Assembly (NCBI GenBank): GCA_963809245.1
Contig: CAWEIU010000008.1
Span: 62,001 to 126,000 of the forward strand
DNA length: 64,000 nt
Direction of reading: 5' to 3'
Source: Roseiarcus sp963809245
GTDB lineage: Bacteria; Pseudomonadota; Alphaproteobacteria; Rhizobiales; Beijerinckiaceae
Position 1 is the stretch's first letter. Every line of letters begins with the position of its first letter. Positions 7,528-16,322 of this stretch are shown in pieces. Under the pieces are notes generated by a model, which worked only from the letters and a program-made list of their open reading frames with translations, ran no database searches and was not told the origin of the DNA. A program made the position numbers and the translations under genes.

Positions 7528-8850
7528 TCACTTCCCCCCAAACACCGGCTCCCGCCTCGGCTGGTAGTCCGTGCCGATGGCTTGCGCCATCTCTTTCGCT
7601 AGCCGCGCGCCTTCGGAAATACCGCGGTCTTCCGGGTAATAGAAGCAAGTGTCGGCGATTTGCAAGCCGGCGATGGGGGTGCGGATCGGCGGCAGCTTGG
7701 CGGCGAAGCCGGGTTCGCACAGCGGCTGGGCGTAGCGCAGGCGGCCGACCTTTGAGGCGAGGCGGTCGGCGTCGGCGAGCGCGGGGTTGATGCGTTTGAT
7801 GTAGCCGAAGCTCTCGTCGACGAAGGCGGCGTCCGGCGCGGTCCACTTCGGGTTGTCGGTCGGCATGTAATAGGGAACGTAGACGATCGTCTGCGGCGTC
7901 GGCCTGAGGTTCGAGAATTCGATCAGGCCGGGGATCTCGATCGTCTCGTCGACGATGTTGAGCCAGAAGTGCGGCGTCACCGAGCGCTTGAGCTTATGGA
8001 CGACGCAGACGACGCCGATGTTGCGGATCGCCTCGTAGGCTTTTTTCGCCGCGTCGGGGAGGTCGGGCACGATCCGGCTGACGAAGGGCGTCGGCACGGT
8101 CGAGATCACCGCCTCGGCGGCAAAGACCTTGCCGCCCGCCTCGACGCCGGTCACGCGGCCCTTCTCGCTCGTCACCTTCTGCGCAGGCGTCGCGAGGTGG
8201 ATGCGGCCGCCCCGCTTCGTGATGGATTGCACGAGCGCCGAGACGAGCGTCTCCGAGCCGCCGTCGATATAGCCGAGCTCCTCTTGAAACATCGAGCGCC
8301 GCGAGGTGCCGACGCGCTTGATGCGGGTCGCGATCCAGGCGGCGGAAACATCGTCGGCGTATTGATAGAACTTCAGCTTCAGCAGCCGGCGCCACAGCAG
8401 ATCGAACACGCGCTGGCCCGACCCGGCTTCGATCCAGCGGCGCGTCGAGACGTTTTCGAGGTCGTCGAAGCTGCGCCGCCGGGTCGTCAGGAACATCTGC
8501 AAACCGGTGCGGAACTTCGAGATCGGATCGAGCTTGGGGAAGCGGAGCAGCGAGATCGGGTCGCCCCAGCGATAGAGGCTTCCGTCGATCCAATAGGCCA
8601 TCGAGGTGCCGCGCCAGCGCATCTGGTCGCCGATGCCGAGCTCCTTCATCAGCGAGAACGTCGCCGCGTCCGCCTTGCAGACGAAGTGATAGAAGCGCTC
8701 GAGCGACAGGCCGTCGAAGTCGAAGTGCGCCGCCATGCCGCCCGCTTGCGCGTCGGCCTCCACGACGTCGACCTCGTGGCCGAGATTGAGCGCATAGTGG
8801 GCGGCGGCGAGCCCCATGGCGCCGGCCCCGATGACGACGGTCTTCACCAT
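7528..8850 (-). CDS. NAD(P)/FAD-dependent oxidoreductase (amine oxidase / protoporphyrinogen oxidase-like fold)
   Basis: 440 residues from ATG at 8850, preceded by GGGGGAG. A longer in-frame opening lacks a Shine-Dalgarno sequence and would overlap the epimerase gene. The N-terminus VVIGAGAMGLAAAHYALNLG is a dinucleotide-binding motif, with an acidic VVEADAQAGGM continuation typical of FAD-binding amine oxidases. The C-terminal FYYPEDRGISEGARLA closes the FAD domain. Such proteins are frequent in polysaccharide clusters, sometimes annotated as UDP-galactopyranose mutase-like, but no mutase signature is visible. Substrate unknown; a sugar or polyprenyl-linked substrate is inferred from context. 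Confidence 0.75.
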   Translation of the reverse strand: MVKTVVIGAGAMGLAAAHYALNLGHEVDVVEADAQAGGMAAHFDFDGLSLERFYHFVCKADAATFSLMKELGIGDQMRWRGTSMAYWIDGSLYRWGDPISLLRFPKLDPISKFRTGLQMFLTTRRRSFDDLENVSTRRWIEAGSGQRVFDLLWRRLLKLKFYQYADDVSAAWIATRIKRVGTSRRSMFQEELGYIDGGSETLVSALVQSITKRGGRIHLATPAQKVTSEKGRVTGVEAGGKVFAAEAVISTVPTPFVSRIVPDLPDAAKKAYEAIRNIGVVCVVHKLKRSVTPHFWLNIVDETIEIPGLIEFSNLRPTPQTIVYVPYYMPTDNPKWTAPDAAFVDESFGYIKRINPALADADRLASKVGRLRYAQPLCEPGFAAKLPPIRTPIAGLQIADTCFYYPEDRGISEGARLAKEMAQAIGTDYQPRREPVFGGK

Positions 8851-8876
8851 CCCGATGCTCCCCCTATGAGACTCGG

Positions 8877-9803
8877 TCAGAAGTCGAGCACGATCTGAGC
8901 GTAGCGCGGATCGCGGTAGGTCTCCTCGAGCGCTTGCTTCAAGGGCGTCTCGGCGACGCCGAAGATCGTCGGCCAATCGATCACCGGGAAGACTTCCGGG
9001 ATCACCAGCGCCTCGAGCTGGTTGACCGTGAAGGGCGGATCGCGATCGAACTTCGCATAGAGCCACAGCAGCGCATAGAAGGCGCCGTAGGGTATGTTGA
9101 CGATGCGCGCCTTGGCGCCGGTGATCGATTTGATGAGCCGGATGATGTCGATGTAGTCGATCTCGGCGCGGCCGCTGATGTCGTAGGTTCCGCGCGTGCG
9201 GCGCTCGATGGCGGCGGCGATGATGGCGGCGAAATCGCCTGCATAGAGCGGCTGGCGGCGGAACTTGCCGTCGCCCGGCACGGGAAAGAGCGGTGTGCGG
9301 TCCATGAAGCGCCGGAGCCAGCCGAGGTGTTTGCGGTCGAACCAGCCGAACATCAGCGTCGGGCGCAACACGACATGGGGGATCTCCACGGTGTCGATCA
9401 GGCGCTCCTGCGCCGTCTTGCTCTCGACATAGAAGTCCTGCGCCTCGGAATTGACGACCGACGAGGAGATGTGGACGAAATAGGGAACCTTATGGGCGCG
9501 CATCGCCTCGACGATCCGCGCCGTCGCGGTGACATTGTTGGCGATGAATTGCGCGCGGTCGAGCCCGCCGATCTGGGCCTGATTGACGACGACCGCGTCG
9601 GCGCCGGCGAAAGCGTCCATCCAGGCGCCGGCGACGCTCAGATCCGCTTCGATGACTTCGATCTCAGGATGCAGCGCCCGCAGGCGCGCGGTGTTGGTGG
9701 GATGCTTATCGATGCCGACGACGCGATAGCCGGGCGCGGTGAGACGCGGCACGAGATTCTGGCCGACGAGCCCAGCGGCTCCGGTGACGACGATTGTCTT
9801 CAT
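8877..9803 (-). CDS. NAD-dependent epimerase/dehydratase (extended SDR)
   Basis: 308 residues. The Rossmann motif VTGAAGLVGQNLVPRL is at residues 6-21, HISSSVV supplies the Ser/Thr position, and FYVESK carries the YxxxK catalytic pair. The middle section (LRPTLMFG, PVPGDGKFRRQPLYAGDFA) is typical of nucleotide-sugar epimerases and NmrA/UDP-glucose 4-epimerase-like proteins. It lies between the HAD-UbiA gene and the FAD oxidoreductase, with gaps of 84 and 26 bases, so it is probably co-transcribed. It may shape the sugar donor or an adjacent sugar of the glycan. The substrate is not predictable from sequence. Confidence 0.8.
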   Translation of the reverse strand: MKTIVVTGAAGLVGQNLVPRLTAPGYRVVGIDKHPTNTARLRALHPEIEVIEADLSVAGAWMDAFAGADAVVVNQAQIGGLDRAQFIANNVTATARIVEAMRAHKVPYFVHISSSVVNSEAQDFYVESKTAQERLIDTVEIPHVVLRPTLMFGWFDRKHLGWLRRFMDRTPLFPVPGDGKFRRQPLYAGDFAAIIAAAIERRTRGTYDISGRAEIDYIDIIRLIKSITGAKARIVNIPYGAFYALLWLYAKFDRDPPFTVNQLEALVIPEVFPVIDWPTIFGVAETPLKQALEETYRDPRYAQIVLDF

Positions 9804-9886
9804 GGACCCTTAAGCGGATTTGAGGACGGCAAATCGCGGCGCCGCGCTCTTGTCGCTCCGAGTTGAGAAGCCAGGAGCAAGACGCA

Positions 9887-11362
9887 TCAAACGGCCGTGA
9901 CGACGAAAGCGACGGCCAGGACGGCTCCGAGAGCGAGGCTGATCCGGTCGCGCAGCGCGAAGATCACAGGATCGTCGGTCATTTGGCCGCGATGCGAAAG
10001 CAGCCAGACGCGCGCCGTCCACAGGAACACCACCGCGGGCGCGAGCCACAGCCATTGTGGATGCGCGTACTGCGCATGCACGAACACTTCCTCGGTGAGA
10101 TAGAGCACCAGGATCACGATGGAGGCGATCGCCGCGCCGACGCCGAAGGTCATCGTCACGTCGTTGTCCTCGACCTGAAAGCCGCGTCCGTGGACCATGC
10201 CGTCGTGGCCGGACGCCGCGGCGCGCAAGAGTTCGGTGTGGCGCTTGGCGATGGCGAGCGAGAAAAAGAAGAACATCGAGAAAGTCAGCAGCCAGGGCGA
10301 CCAGATCTGCCCCGCCGCCGTCATGCCGAGCGCCAGGCGCAGCGTGAACAGAGTCGCAATGACGGTGACGTCGAGCATCGGCACGCGCTTCAACCCGAAG
10401 GAATAGGCCAGCGTCAGCGCGAGGTAGGCGGCGAGGCACAGGCCGACGCCGACGTTGAGCCAAAAGCCGAGGCCGAGCAGCACGGGAATGCCGATCGCCG
10501 CAACAATCAATCCGCTTTCCACCGGCAGCGCGCCGCTGGCGAAGGGCCGTCTCGACTTGGTCCAGTGGCGGCGGTCGGCTGCGAGGTCGGCGATGTCGTT
10601 GACCATGTAGGTCAGCGACGCCAGCGCGCACAGCAGCGCCATCGCCGCGACCGCGGCCAGCGCGTCGTGCCGCGTCAGCAGATGGAAGCCGAGGATGACG
10701 GGAACCATCACCAGCGCGTTCTTCGCCCATTGGTGCGGCCGCGCCGCCTTCATCCAGGCGCGCCATCCCCCAGTAGGCGCCGCGAACACCTGTTCGACCG
10801 GCACGCCGATGTCGCCGACCCGCCGGGCGAGGCCGGCGTCGGCGGAAACGACGATCGCGCCCGCGGCGCGCCGCCAGACGGCGAGATCGGCGGCGCAGTC
10901 GCCGGCGTAGACGAAGCCGTCGGGGAAGGCTTCCTGCAGCCGTTCGGCCTTGCGACGCCCCTTGAGGTTGTCGCCGCGCTCGCTGGCGTGGACGGAAGCG
11001 AACACTTCGAGCCGCTCGGCGACGGCCTCGGCGATCGAGCGATCGGCCGCGGTGGCGAGATGGACTTCGCGGCCCCGCGCCGCCTCGGACCGGAGATAGT
11101 CGACCAGCGGTTCGTTGAGCGGAAGGGTCGCGCAATCGATCTGCGCCAGCGCGGAGAGGCGCTCCTTGTAAGCGGCGACGCCGTCGGCGAACAACCGCGC
11201 GGTCGCCATGGCCGTGTCCGCGGGCCGCCGGAAGAGCGCGGCGGCGAAACATTCGTAGAGGGTGTCGGTGCGCAGAAGCGTGCCGTCCATGTCGACGATC
11301 AACGGCAGCGTTCGTGCTTCGGCTCCTGAAGGAGCTTCCCTGTCGCGTAGTTCAGCGTTCAT
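9887..11362 (-). CDS. HAD phosphatase-UbiA prenyltransferase fusion, candidate polyprenyl-phosphate phosphoribosyltransferase
   Basis: 491 residues from ATG at 11362 (GGAGCGCTCG upstream). Residues 20-190 are a HAD hydrolase: DMDGTLL (24-30), Lys134, and GDCAADLAV with D155 and D159. Residues 200-491 are a UbiA membrane domain: RPHQWAKN (208-215), NDIADLAAD (255-263, two acidic pairs) and YSFGLKRVPMLDV (320-332). RPxQWxKN resembles the mycobacterial phosphoribosyl transferase Rv3806c. The fusion would join PRPP-derived phosphoribose to polyprenyl phosphate and remove the 5-phosphate, giving the DprE1 substrate. Azorhizobium noeC and noeH encode these steps. It is the first gene of the cluster. 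Confidence 0.85.
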   Translation of the reverse strand: MNAELRDREAPSGAEARTLPLIVDMDGTLLRTDTLYECFAAALFRRPADTAMATARLFADGVAAYKERLSALAQIDCATLPLNEPLVDYLRSEAARGREVHLATAADRSIAEAVAERLEVFASVHASERGDNLKGRRKAERLQEAFPDGFVYAGDCAADLAVWRRAAGAIVVSADAGLARRVGDIGVPVEQVFAAPTGGWRAWMKAARPHQWAKNALVMVPVILGFHLLTRHDALAAVAAMALLCALASLTYMVNDIADLAADRRHWTKSRRPFASGALPVESGLIVAAIGIPVLLGLGFWLNVGVGLCLAAYLALTLAYSFGLKRVPMLDVTVIATLFTLRLALGMTAAGQIWSPWLLTFSMFFFFSLAIAKRHTELLRAAASGHDGMVHGRGFQVEDNDVTMTFGVGAAIASIVILVLYLTEEVFVHAQYAHPQWLWLAPAVVFLWTARVWLLSHRGQMTDDPVIFALRDRISLALGAVLAVAFVVTAV

Positions 11363-11530
11363 CGAGCGCTCCTACCCGCGGCTGACGCAATGCTCGCTTC
11401 TCAAGGGTAGGTTATTGCCGCGCTCGGCGTGGATTTGTCAAACCTCGCGCCGAATGATTGGCCGTGTGCGCGCTGTATTAGACAGACGCCGCCGTGTCCG
11501 GATGCCCGCGCTCCCTGGGGCTTCGCCCGC

Positions 11531-13006
11531 CTAAAGCGGAGCCTTGCCGAGCGGCAGTCCGTTGACCTTCATCGCGCCGTCCGGTCCGATTTCGGCGACC
11601 CACGTCAGCACGCCGTCGCCTTCCGTCTTGGCGAGCCCCTTGGCCATCGCCAAGGCGGGGACGAGCTTACGCTCGGTGTCGGGGTCGAGCGTCTTGAGCG
11701 CAGCGATCGTGTTGTCGAAGTTGCGCATCCGCAACGTAAACGAACCGGTCGGCCGGCCGCCCTTGTAGATCATCTGGCCTTCCAGCGAGAGATCGAGCCG
11801 CGGCGCGACGATGTGAGAGGGCTGAACATCGATCGTCACCGGGCCGCCCCCGATCAGCTTCGTCCAGATCTTGCTTCGATCTTCGGGCGACAGCGGCGGA
11901 CCGTCGCCCGTCAGATGCAGGTCGGCGATCGCCTCGGCGCTCGCCGCGGCGACGTCGAAGCCGCTCGCTTTGACGTCGACGTCGATCGAGGTCGGCGTAA
12001 AGTCTCGATAGGGCGCCGGCGCCAAGGTCGCGGGAAGCGACAGACCATCGAACGCGATATGCTCTTCGAGCATTCCAGGCGCCGCCGTATCGGCTTTCAC
12101 GCCCAATTTCGCGTTGTCCATCAGGATCGGGCCCTGCGCGGTCTGGGCCGAGAATTTATGGAGCTCGATCGCCTCGTTGAGCTTGAGTGGGCTGCCGGTC
12201 GCCGCGCCGATGAGCTGTTTGAGCGCCGCCTCGTTGGCGCCGAGGTCGGGACGCGACGGATGCGCGACAAGGAACGCCCAGAGATCGAGCGCCGCGTGGG
12301 ACTTCAAGCCATCGAGATTCGCGTTGATGGCGAGATTGTCGATTCGGGCGGACGCGTTGCTGGTCTTTGGATCGCCTCCGGCCTTGTCCGTCTTCGTCAC
12401 GATCGTCGCGCCGACGCCGGTGGCGCTCTCCCGAATGGTCGAGGATACGGCCCCGGCCGCCGTCGCTGCGCCCGTGCCGGTGTATTGGAACGCCCCGGTC
12501 TCGATCGTTTCGTCGAACCCATTGTCGGCGCGGCTGTGGAGGGTGGCTTTGTCCGCGCCGCCAGAGGCGGTTCGAAACCAGGCCGTCTTGGGGTCGACCA
12601 CGAGTTCGCTTTTGTAGCCGGTCATGGCGAGCGTCGACGAGCCGTGCGGCGTATGGGCGGATACGGGGGGATTCTCGCCGCTCTCGACGCGCCAGGCGCC
12701 GTCGTCCTGCTCGATCAGCTTGGCGGTCAAGGTCGCCGCATCGTAGGAGAAGCCCGCGGCCGCGAGCGGGGCAGCCACAGCGGCGAGGTCGAACGAGACC
12801 AGGTAGTCCGAGCCCTCGGGCGTGATCTTGTAGGCCGGCGAAGCTCCCGGCCGGGGAGCGCCGAGGTAGGTCGCAAAGAAGGCGTTGAGCTTTTGCGCCC
12901 CTTCCGGCGTTGCGGGCAGGTCCTTGGCCGCCGCCGCGCCGGCGTTCAGCGCGCACAGCGCGACGCCGGCGAGCCAAGCGCGCGGGAGAAAGGGGCGAAA
13001 GGGCAT
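11531..13006 (-). CDS. Secreted/periplasmic protein, DUF2125-like
   Basis: 491 residues with an N-terminal signal peptide ending near AGAAAAKD (about residue 28). The rest is beta-strand-rich and hydrophilic without other membrane segments. The C-terminal pattern (LSLEGQMIYKGGRPTG, then GPDGAMKVNGLPLGKAPL) resembles the DUF2125 group of alphaproteobacterial exported proteins, which look like AsmA/lipid-transfer-type repeats. No catalytic motif is visible. It is a monocistronic minus-strand gene after a 168-base gap from the glycan cluster. Function unknown; the family call is tentative. Confidence 0.6.
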   Translation of the reverse strand: MPFRPFLPRAWLAGVALCALNAGAAAAKDLPATPEGAQKLNAFFATYLGAPRPGASPAYKITPEGSDYLVSFDLAAVAAPLAAAGFSYDAATLTAKLIEQDDGAWRVESGENPPVSAHTPHGSSTLAMTGYKSELVVDPKTAWFRTASGGADKATLHSRADNGFDETIETGAFQYTGTGAATAAGAVSSTIRESATGVGATIVTKTDKAGGDPKTSNASARIDNLAINANLDGLKSHAALDLWAFLVAHPSRPDLGANEAALKQLIGAATGSPLKLNEAIELHKFSAQTAQGPILMDNAKLGVKADTAAPGMLEEHIAFDGLSLPATLAPAPYRDFTPTSIDVDVKASGFDVAAASAEAIADLHLTGDGPPLSPEDRSKIWTKLIGGGPVTIDVQPSHIVAPRLDLSLEGQMIYKGGRPTGSFTLRMRNFDNTIAALKTLDPDTERKLVPALAMAKGLAKTEGDGVLTWVAEIGPDGAMKVNGLPLGKAPL

Positions 13007-13142
13007 GTCGGCGTCCTTGGGTCGCGGAGGGCAGGGGGCGCGCCCGCGCCCGAACTGTAACGGAAATCGCGCGCGCCGTCGCGCCAGGCGCGCCCCTTAG
13101 CAGGTTAACGTTACAATTCTTACGATACGGCCGTCTGAAGGC

Positions 13143-14048
13143 TCACGCAGCCGGCAAGGCGGCGGTCGCCCGCTTGCCAGGGAGTTGCGCCAGCGCGACG
13201 CCGGATTTCACCGCGGCCTGCACCTTCTCGAAGGCCCGCACTTCGATCTGGCGCACTCTCTCGCGCGAGACGCCGAATTCCGCGGAAAGCTCCTCGAGCG
13301 TGACCGGCTCGTCGGCGAGCCGGCGCGCCTCGAAGATGCGCCGTTCGCGCGGGTTCAACACTCTCAGCGCGTCCTTCAGCGCGTGAAGGCGAGCGTCGCT
13401 TTCCTCGCGGTCGGCGAGCACGGACTCCTGGCTGGCGCTCTCGTCGACCAGCCAATCCTGCCATTCGCCCTCGCCCTCTTCGCGCAACGGCGCGTTGAGC
13501 GACGCATCGCCCCCGAGGCGGCGATTCATGTCGACCACGTCCTGAGCGGCGACACCCAGGCGCTTAGCGATCGTCGCGACCTGGTCGTCGCGCAGATCGC
13601 CTTCGTCGAGCGCCGAAATCCGGCTCTTGGCCTTGCGCAGGTTGAAGAAGAGCTTCTTCTGGCTCGCGGTGGTGCCCATCTTGACGAGCGACCACGATCG
13701 CAAAATGTACTCTTGTATTGAGGCGCGAATCCACCACATCGCATAGGTCGCGAGCTTGAAGCCCTTGTCGGGCTCGAAACGGCGGACCGCCTGCATGAGA
13801 CCGACATTGCCCTCGGAGATGACCTCGCCGATGGGGAGGCCGTAGCCGCGGTAGCCCATGGCGATCTTCGCCACGAGACGCAGGTGCGAGGTGACGAGCT
13901 TGTGCGCGGCCTCGCGGTCGCCGTGCTCGCGCCACCGCTTGGCGAGCATATATTCCTCTTGCGGCTCCAGCATCGGGAACCGCTTGATTTCCGAGAGATA
14001 GCGCGTAAGGCCGGATTCTCCGGCTATGATAGGCAGGGCGGCGGCCAT
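13143..14048 (-). CDS. rpoH: RNA polymerase sigma-32 factor (heat shock)
   Basis: 301 residues. The ATG at 14048 follows AAAGGAGGACCTC; a 16-residue upstream extension has no such site. Region 2 contains the core-binding and -10 recognition segments (EGNVGLMQAVRRFEPDKGF, then LATYAMWWIRASIQEYI), and QKKLFFNLRKAK is the RpoH box specific to sigma-32. Region 4 holds LNPRERRIFEARRL and the helix-turn-helix FGVSRERVRQIE. It directs core RNA polymerase to heat-shock promoters. A candidate promoter lies upstream. The neighbouring rluD-like gene is common next to rpoH in Alphaproteobacteria. Confidence 0.96.
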   Translation of the reverse strand: MAAALPIIAGESGLTRYLSEIKRFPMLEPQEEYMLAKRWREHGDREAAHKLVTSHLRLVAKIAMGYRGYGLPIGEVISEGNVGLMQAVRRFEPDKGFKLATYAMWWIRASIQEYILRSWSLVKMGTTASQKKLFFNLRKAKSRISALDEGDLRDDQVATIAKRLGVAAQDVVDMNRRLGGDASLNAPLREEGEGEWQDWLVDESASQESVLADREESDARLHALKDALRVLNPRERRIFEARRLADEPVTLEELSAEFGVSRERVRQIEVRAFEKVQAAVKSGVALAQLPGKRATAALPAA

Positions 14049-14115
14049 GAGGTCCTCCTTTCGGAGCGTCGCGAGGCGATGAACTCCGGCGGCCAATCAG
14101 TGCGCCGCAGTGCAC

Positions 14116-14143
14116 AATATAGCGCGATTGACCGTGGCTGAAA
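14116..14143 (-). promoter_or_regulatory. Candidate sigma-70-type promoter of rpoH
   Basis: On the minus strand TTTCAG (14143-14138) and TATATT (14121-14116) are separated by 16 bases, about 70 bases before the rpoH start. The -10 match is good and the -35 match moderate. Assigned by eye only. Confidence 0.4.
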
Positions 14144-14199
14144 GAGGGCGAAACTCGTTCCCCGCGTCGGCAGCGAATGACAATTTGTTAATACCAGAG

Positions 14200-15312
14200 T
14201 TAATCTGTCTGTCCCTGCCGTGCGCCTCCCTCTCCCCGTAAGGCCTTGAGAAGACGAACAAAATCTTCTGGCGGCTCGCTGTCGAACGACAGCGGCTCGC
14301 CGGTTAACGGGTGCTCGAAGCCGAGTGTCGCGGCGTGAAGCGCCTGACGTCCGAGGGCCTCCAGCGCGGCGCGGGCGTCGAGGGAGAGCTGGCTCGCCTT
14401 GGTCTTGAAGCCGGCCCCGTAGACCGAATCACCGAGCAGCGGATGCCCGATATGGGCGAGATGGACGCGGATTTGGTGGGTCCGTCCGGTCTCGAGGCGG
14501 CAGGCGATCAGGCTTACCGAACCGAGCGTTTCGAGGACCCGCCAGTGGGTCGTCGCTTCGCGCCCCGTTTCGACGACGGCCATCTTCTCGCGGTTTCGCG
14601 TGCTGCGGCCCAAGGGAGCGTCGATGCTTCCCGCCCGCGTGTCGAATGCGCCCCATACGAGGGCGCGGTATTCCCGCACTAGAGACCCCGAGCGGCCGTG
14701 ATCGGCGAACAAAGCGGCGAGGCCTTGGTGAGCGGCGTCGGTCTTGGCGACGGCGATGAGGCCGGACGTGTCCTTGTCGAGACGATGCACGATGCCGGGT
14801 CGCTTCACGCCGCCGATGCCGGAGAGGCTCGCCCCGCAATGGCGGATCAGCGCATTGACGAGGGTGCCCGAGGAGTGGCCGGGCGCGGGGTGCACGACGA
14901 GGCCGGCGGGTTTGTCGAGAATAAGCAGGTGCTCGTCCTCGAACGCGATGGCGAGCGGCATATCCTCGCCCGCGACGTCGGATTCCTCGGCCGGGGGGGC
15001 GATCACGGCCACGTGGGCGCCGGCGGCGAGCTTTCGCGAGGGATCGCGGGCCTCGACGCCGTCCACCGTGACGAGGCCCGTTTCGATCAGGACCTTGAGC
15101 CGGGTGCGCGACAGCGCGAGGCGGCGCTCGGCCGCCGCCGCGCCGAGAAAACGATCGAGCCGTTCGCCCGCGTCCTCTGGCCCGGCCTCGAAGTCGAGCC
15201 GGCCTTCGACCGCGACGAGCGGGGCCAGCGGGGCTGGCTGAGGCTCCGGCGCGACAGGCGCGGGTCGGTCCACGCCGCCGCGCGCGGCGCGCGTCTTTGC
15301 CTTGGCGTTCAC
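14200..15312 (-). CDS. RluD-family 23S rRNA pseudouridine synthase
   Basis: 370 residues from GTG at 15312, overlapping the preceding stop as GTGA. A longer open frame runs upstream but is the wrong frame of the neighbouring gene. An Ala/Pro-rich N-terminus is followed by an S4-like RNA-binding stretch (ERLDRFLGAAAAERRLALSR, then LVTVDGVEARDPSRKL). The catalytic domain has VHPAPGHSSGTLVNAL and HRLDKDTSGLI with the catalytic Asp, and RTHQIRVHLAHIGHPLLGD. RluD isomerises uridines in helix 69 of 23S rRNA. RluC/RluA-type specificity cannot be excluded. Confidence 0.9.
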   Translation of the reverse strand: MNAKAKTRAARGGVDRPAPVAPEPQPAPLAPLVAVEGRLDFEAGPEDAGERLDRFLGAAAAERRLALSRTRLKVLIETGLVTVDGVEARDPSRKLAAGAHVAVIAPPAEESDVAGEDMPLAIAFEDEHLLILDKPAGLVVHPAPGHSSGTLVNALIRHCGASLSGIGGVKRPGIVHRLDKDTSGLIAVAKTDAAHQGLAALFADHGRSGSLVREYRALVWGAFDTRAGSIDAPLGRSTRNREKMAVVETGREATTHWRVLETLGSVSLIACRLETGRTHQIRVHLAHIGHPLLGDSVYGAGFKTKASQLSLDARAALEALGRQALHAATLGFEHPLTGEPLSFDSEPPEDFVRLLKALRGEGGARQGQTD

Positions 15313-16322
15313 GCGCGCTCCTGCTGCGCCCGCTCTTGGCCACGCCGGCGCGTTCTTGGCGCAGCTTCGGCGGCAGGGGCCGAAACCAGCGCGCCGAGTG
15401 CGGCGACGATCGTCTCGACGTCCGGGCGGCGTCCGGGCCGGTGCGCGTCGACCGCCCGCCGCATTGCGGCGAGATGAACCGGCGTCGTGCCGCAGCAGCC
15501 GCCGACGATGCGCGCGCCGGCGTCGACCGCCAAAGCGGCATAGACGCCCATCAACTCGGGCGAACCGGAATAGTGGACATGCGCGCCATGCCACTGCGGC
15601 ACGCCGGCATTGGCCTTGGCGATGACGGTCGCATCGGGCCGCGCCTGCGTCATGCCTAGGATCGAGACCAGGAGATCGGCGGCGCCCACGCCGCAGTTGG
15701 CGCCGAGCGCTAGCGGCGGCGGCCCGAAGCTGGCGGCGAGGTCGGCGAAAGCCGCCGGCGCGAGGCCCATCATGGTCTTGCCGGCGGTGTCGAAGCTCGC
15801 CGTGAGCGTATAGGGCATCCCGACGCGAGCGGCGGCGTGCGCGGCGGCGCGGATTTCCTCCAGCGCGGACATGGTTTCGATCCAGACCACGTCGGCGCCG
15901 CCCTCGCGCAGGCCCTCGATCTGTTCGGCGAAGACCTCGACAGCCTCCTCTTCGCTCAAGGGGCCGAGCGGCGCCAGAAGGTCCCCAGTCGGCCCGACCG
16001 AGCCGGCGACGACGATCGGACGCTCGGCCTCGGCGGCGGCCGCGCGCGCGTTCTCGGCCGCAAGCCGGTTCAGCTCGCGCACGCGCCCCTCCAAGCCATG
16101 CAAGGCAAGCCGTCTGCGGTTTGCGCCGAAACTGTTGGTGAGAAGGATGTCGGCGCCGGCCTCGACGAAGCTGCGATGCAAGGCGCGGATGGCGTCGGAG
16201 CGGGTCGCGTTCCACAGCTCGGGACTGTCCCCCGAGGTCAGGCCGGCGTCGAACAAATTCGTTCCCGTCGCGCCGTCCGCCAGCAATGGACGGCCCTCGG
16301 CGAGCAGAGTTTGCAGCAGCAT
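15309..16322 (-). CDS. bmt: Homocysteine S-methyltransferase family protein (betaine-homocysteine methyltransferase-like)
   Basis: 337 residues from ATG at 16322, preceded by GAGGGAAATTC. It is a TIM-barrel homocysteine methyltransferase: LLADGATGTNLF near the N-terminus, LLTNSFGANRRRL, then zinc-ligand cysteines in GANCGVG and GGCCGTTP. The domain transfers a methyl group to homocysteine to make methionine; betaine or S-methylmethionine donors are the usual options for stand-alone forms. There is no cobalamin domain, so it is not full-length MetH. It is coupled to the downstream rluD-like gene by a 4-base overlap. The donor specificity is inferred. Confidence 0.85.
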   Translation of the reverse strand: MLLQTLLAEGRPLLADGATGTNLFDAGLTSGDSPELWNATRSDAIRALHRSFVEAGADILLTNSFGANRRRLALHGLEGRVRELNRLAAENARAAAAEAERPIVVAGSVGPTGDLLAPLGPLSEEEAVEVFAEQIEGLREGGADVVWIETMSALEEIRAAAHAAARVGMPYTLTASFDTAGKTMMGLAPAAFADLAASFGPPPLALGANCGVGAADLLVSILGMTQARPDATVIAKANAGVPQWHGAHVHYSGSPELMGVYAALAVDAGARIVGGCCGTTPVHLAAMRRAVDAHRPGRRPDVETIVAALGALVSAPAAEAAPRTRRRGQERAQQERA

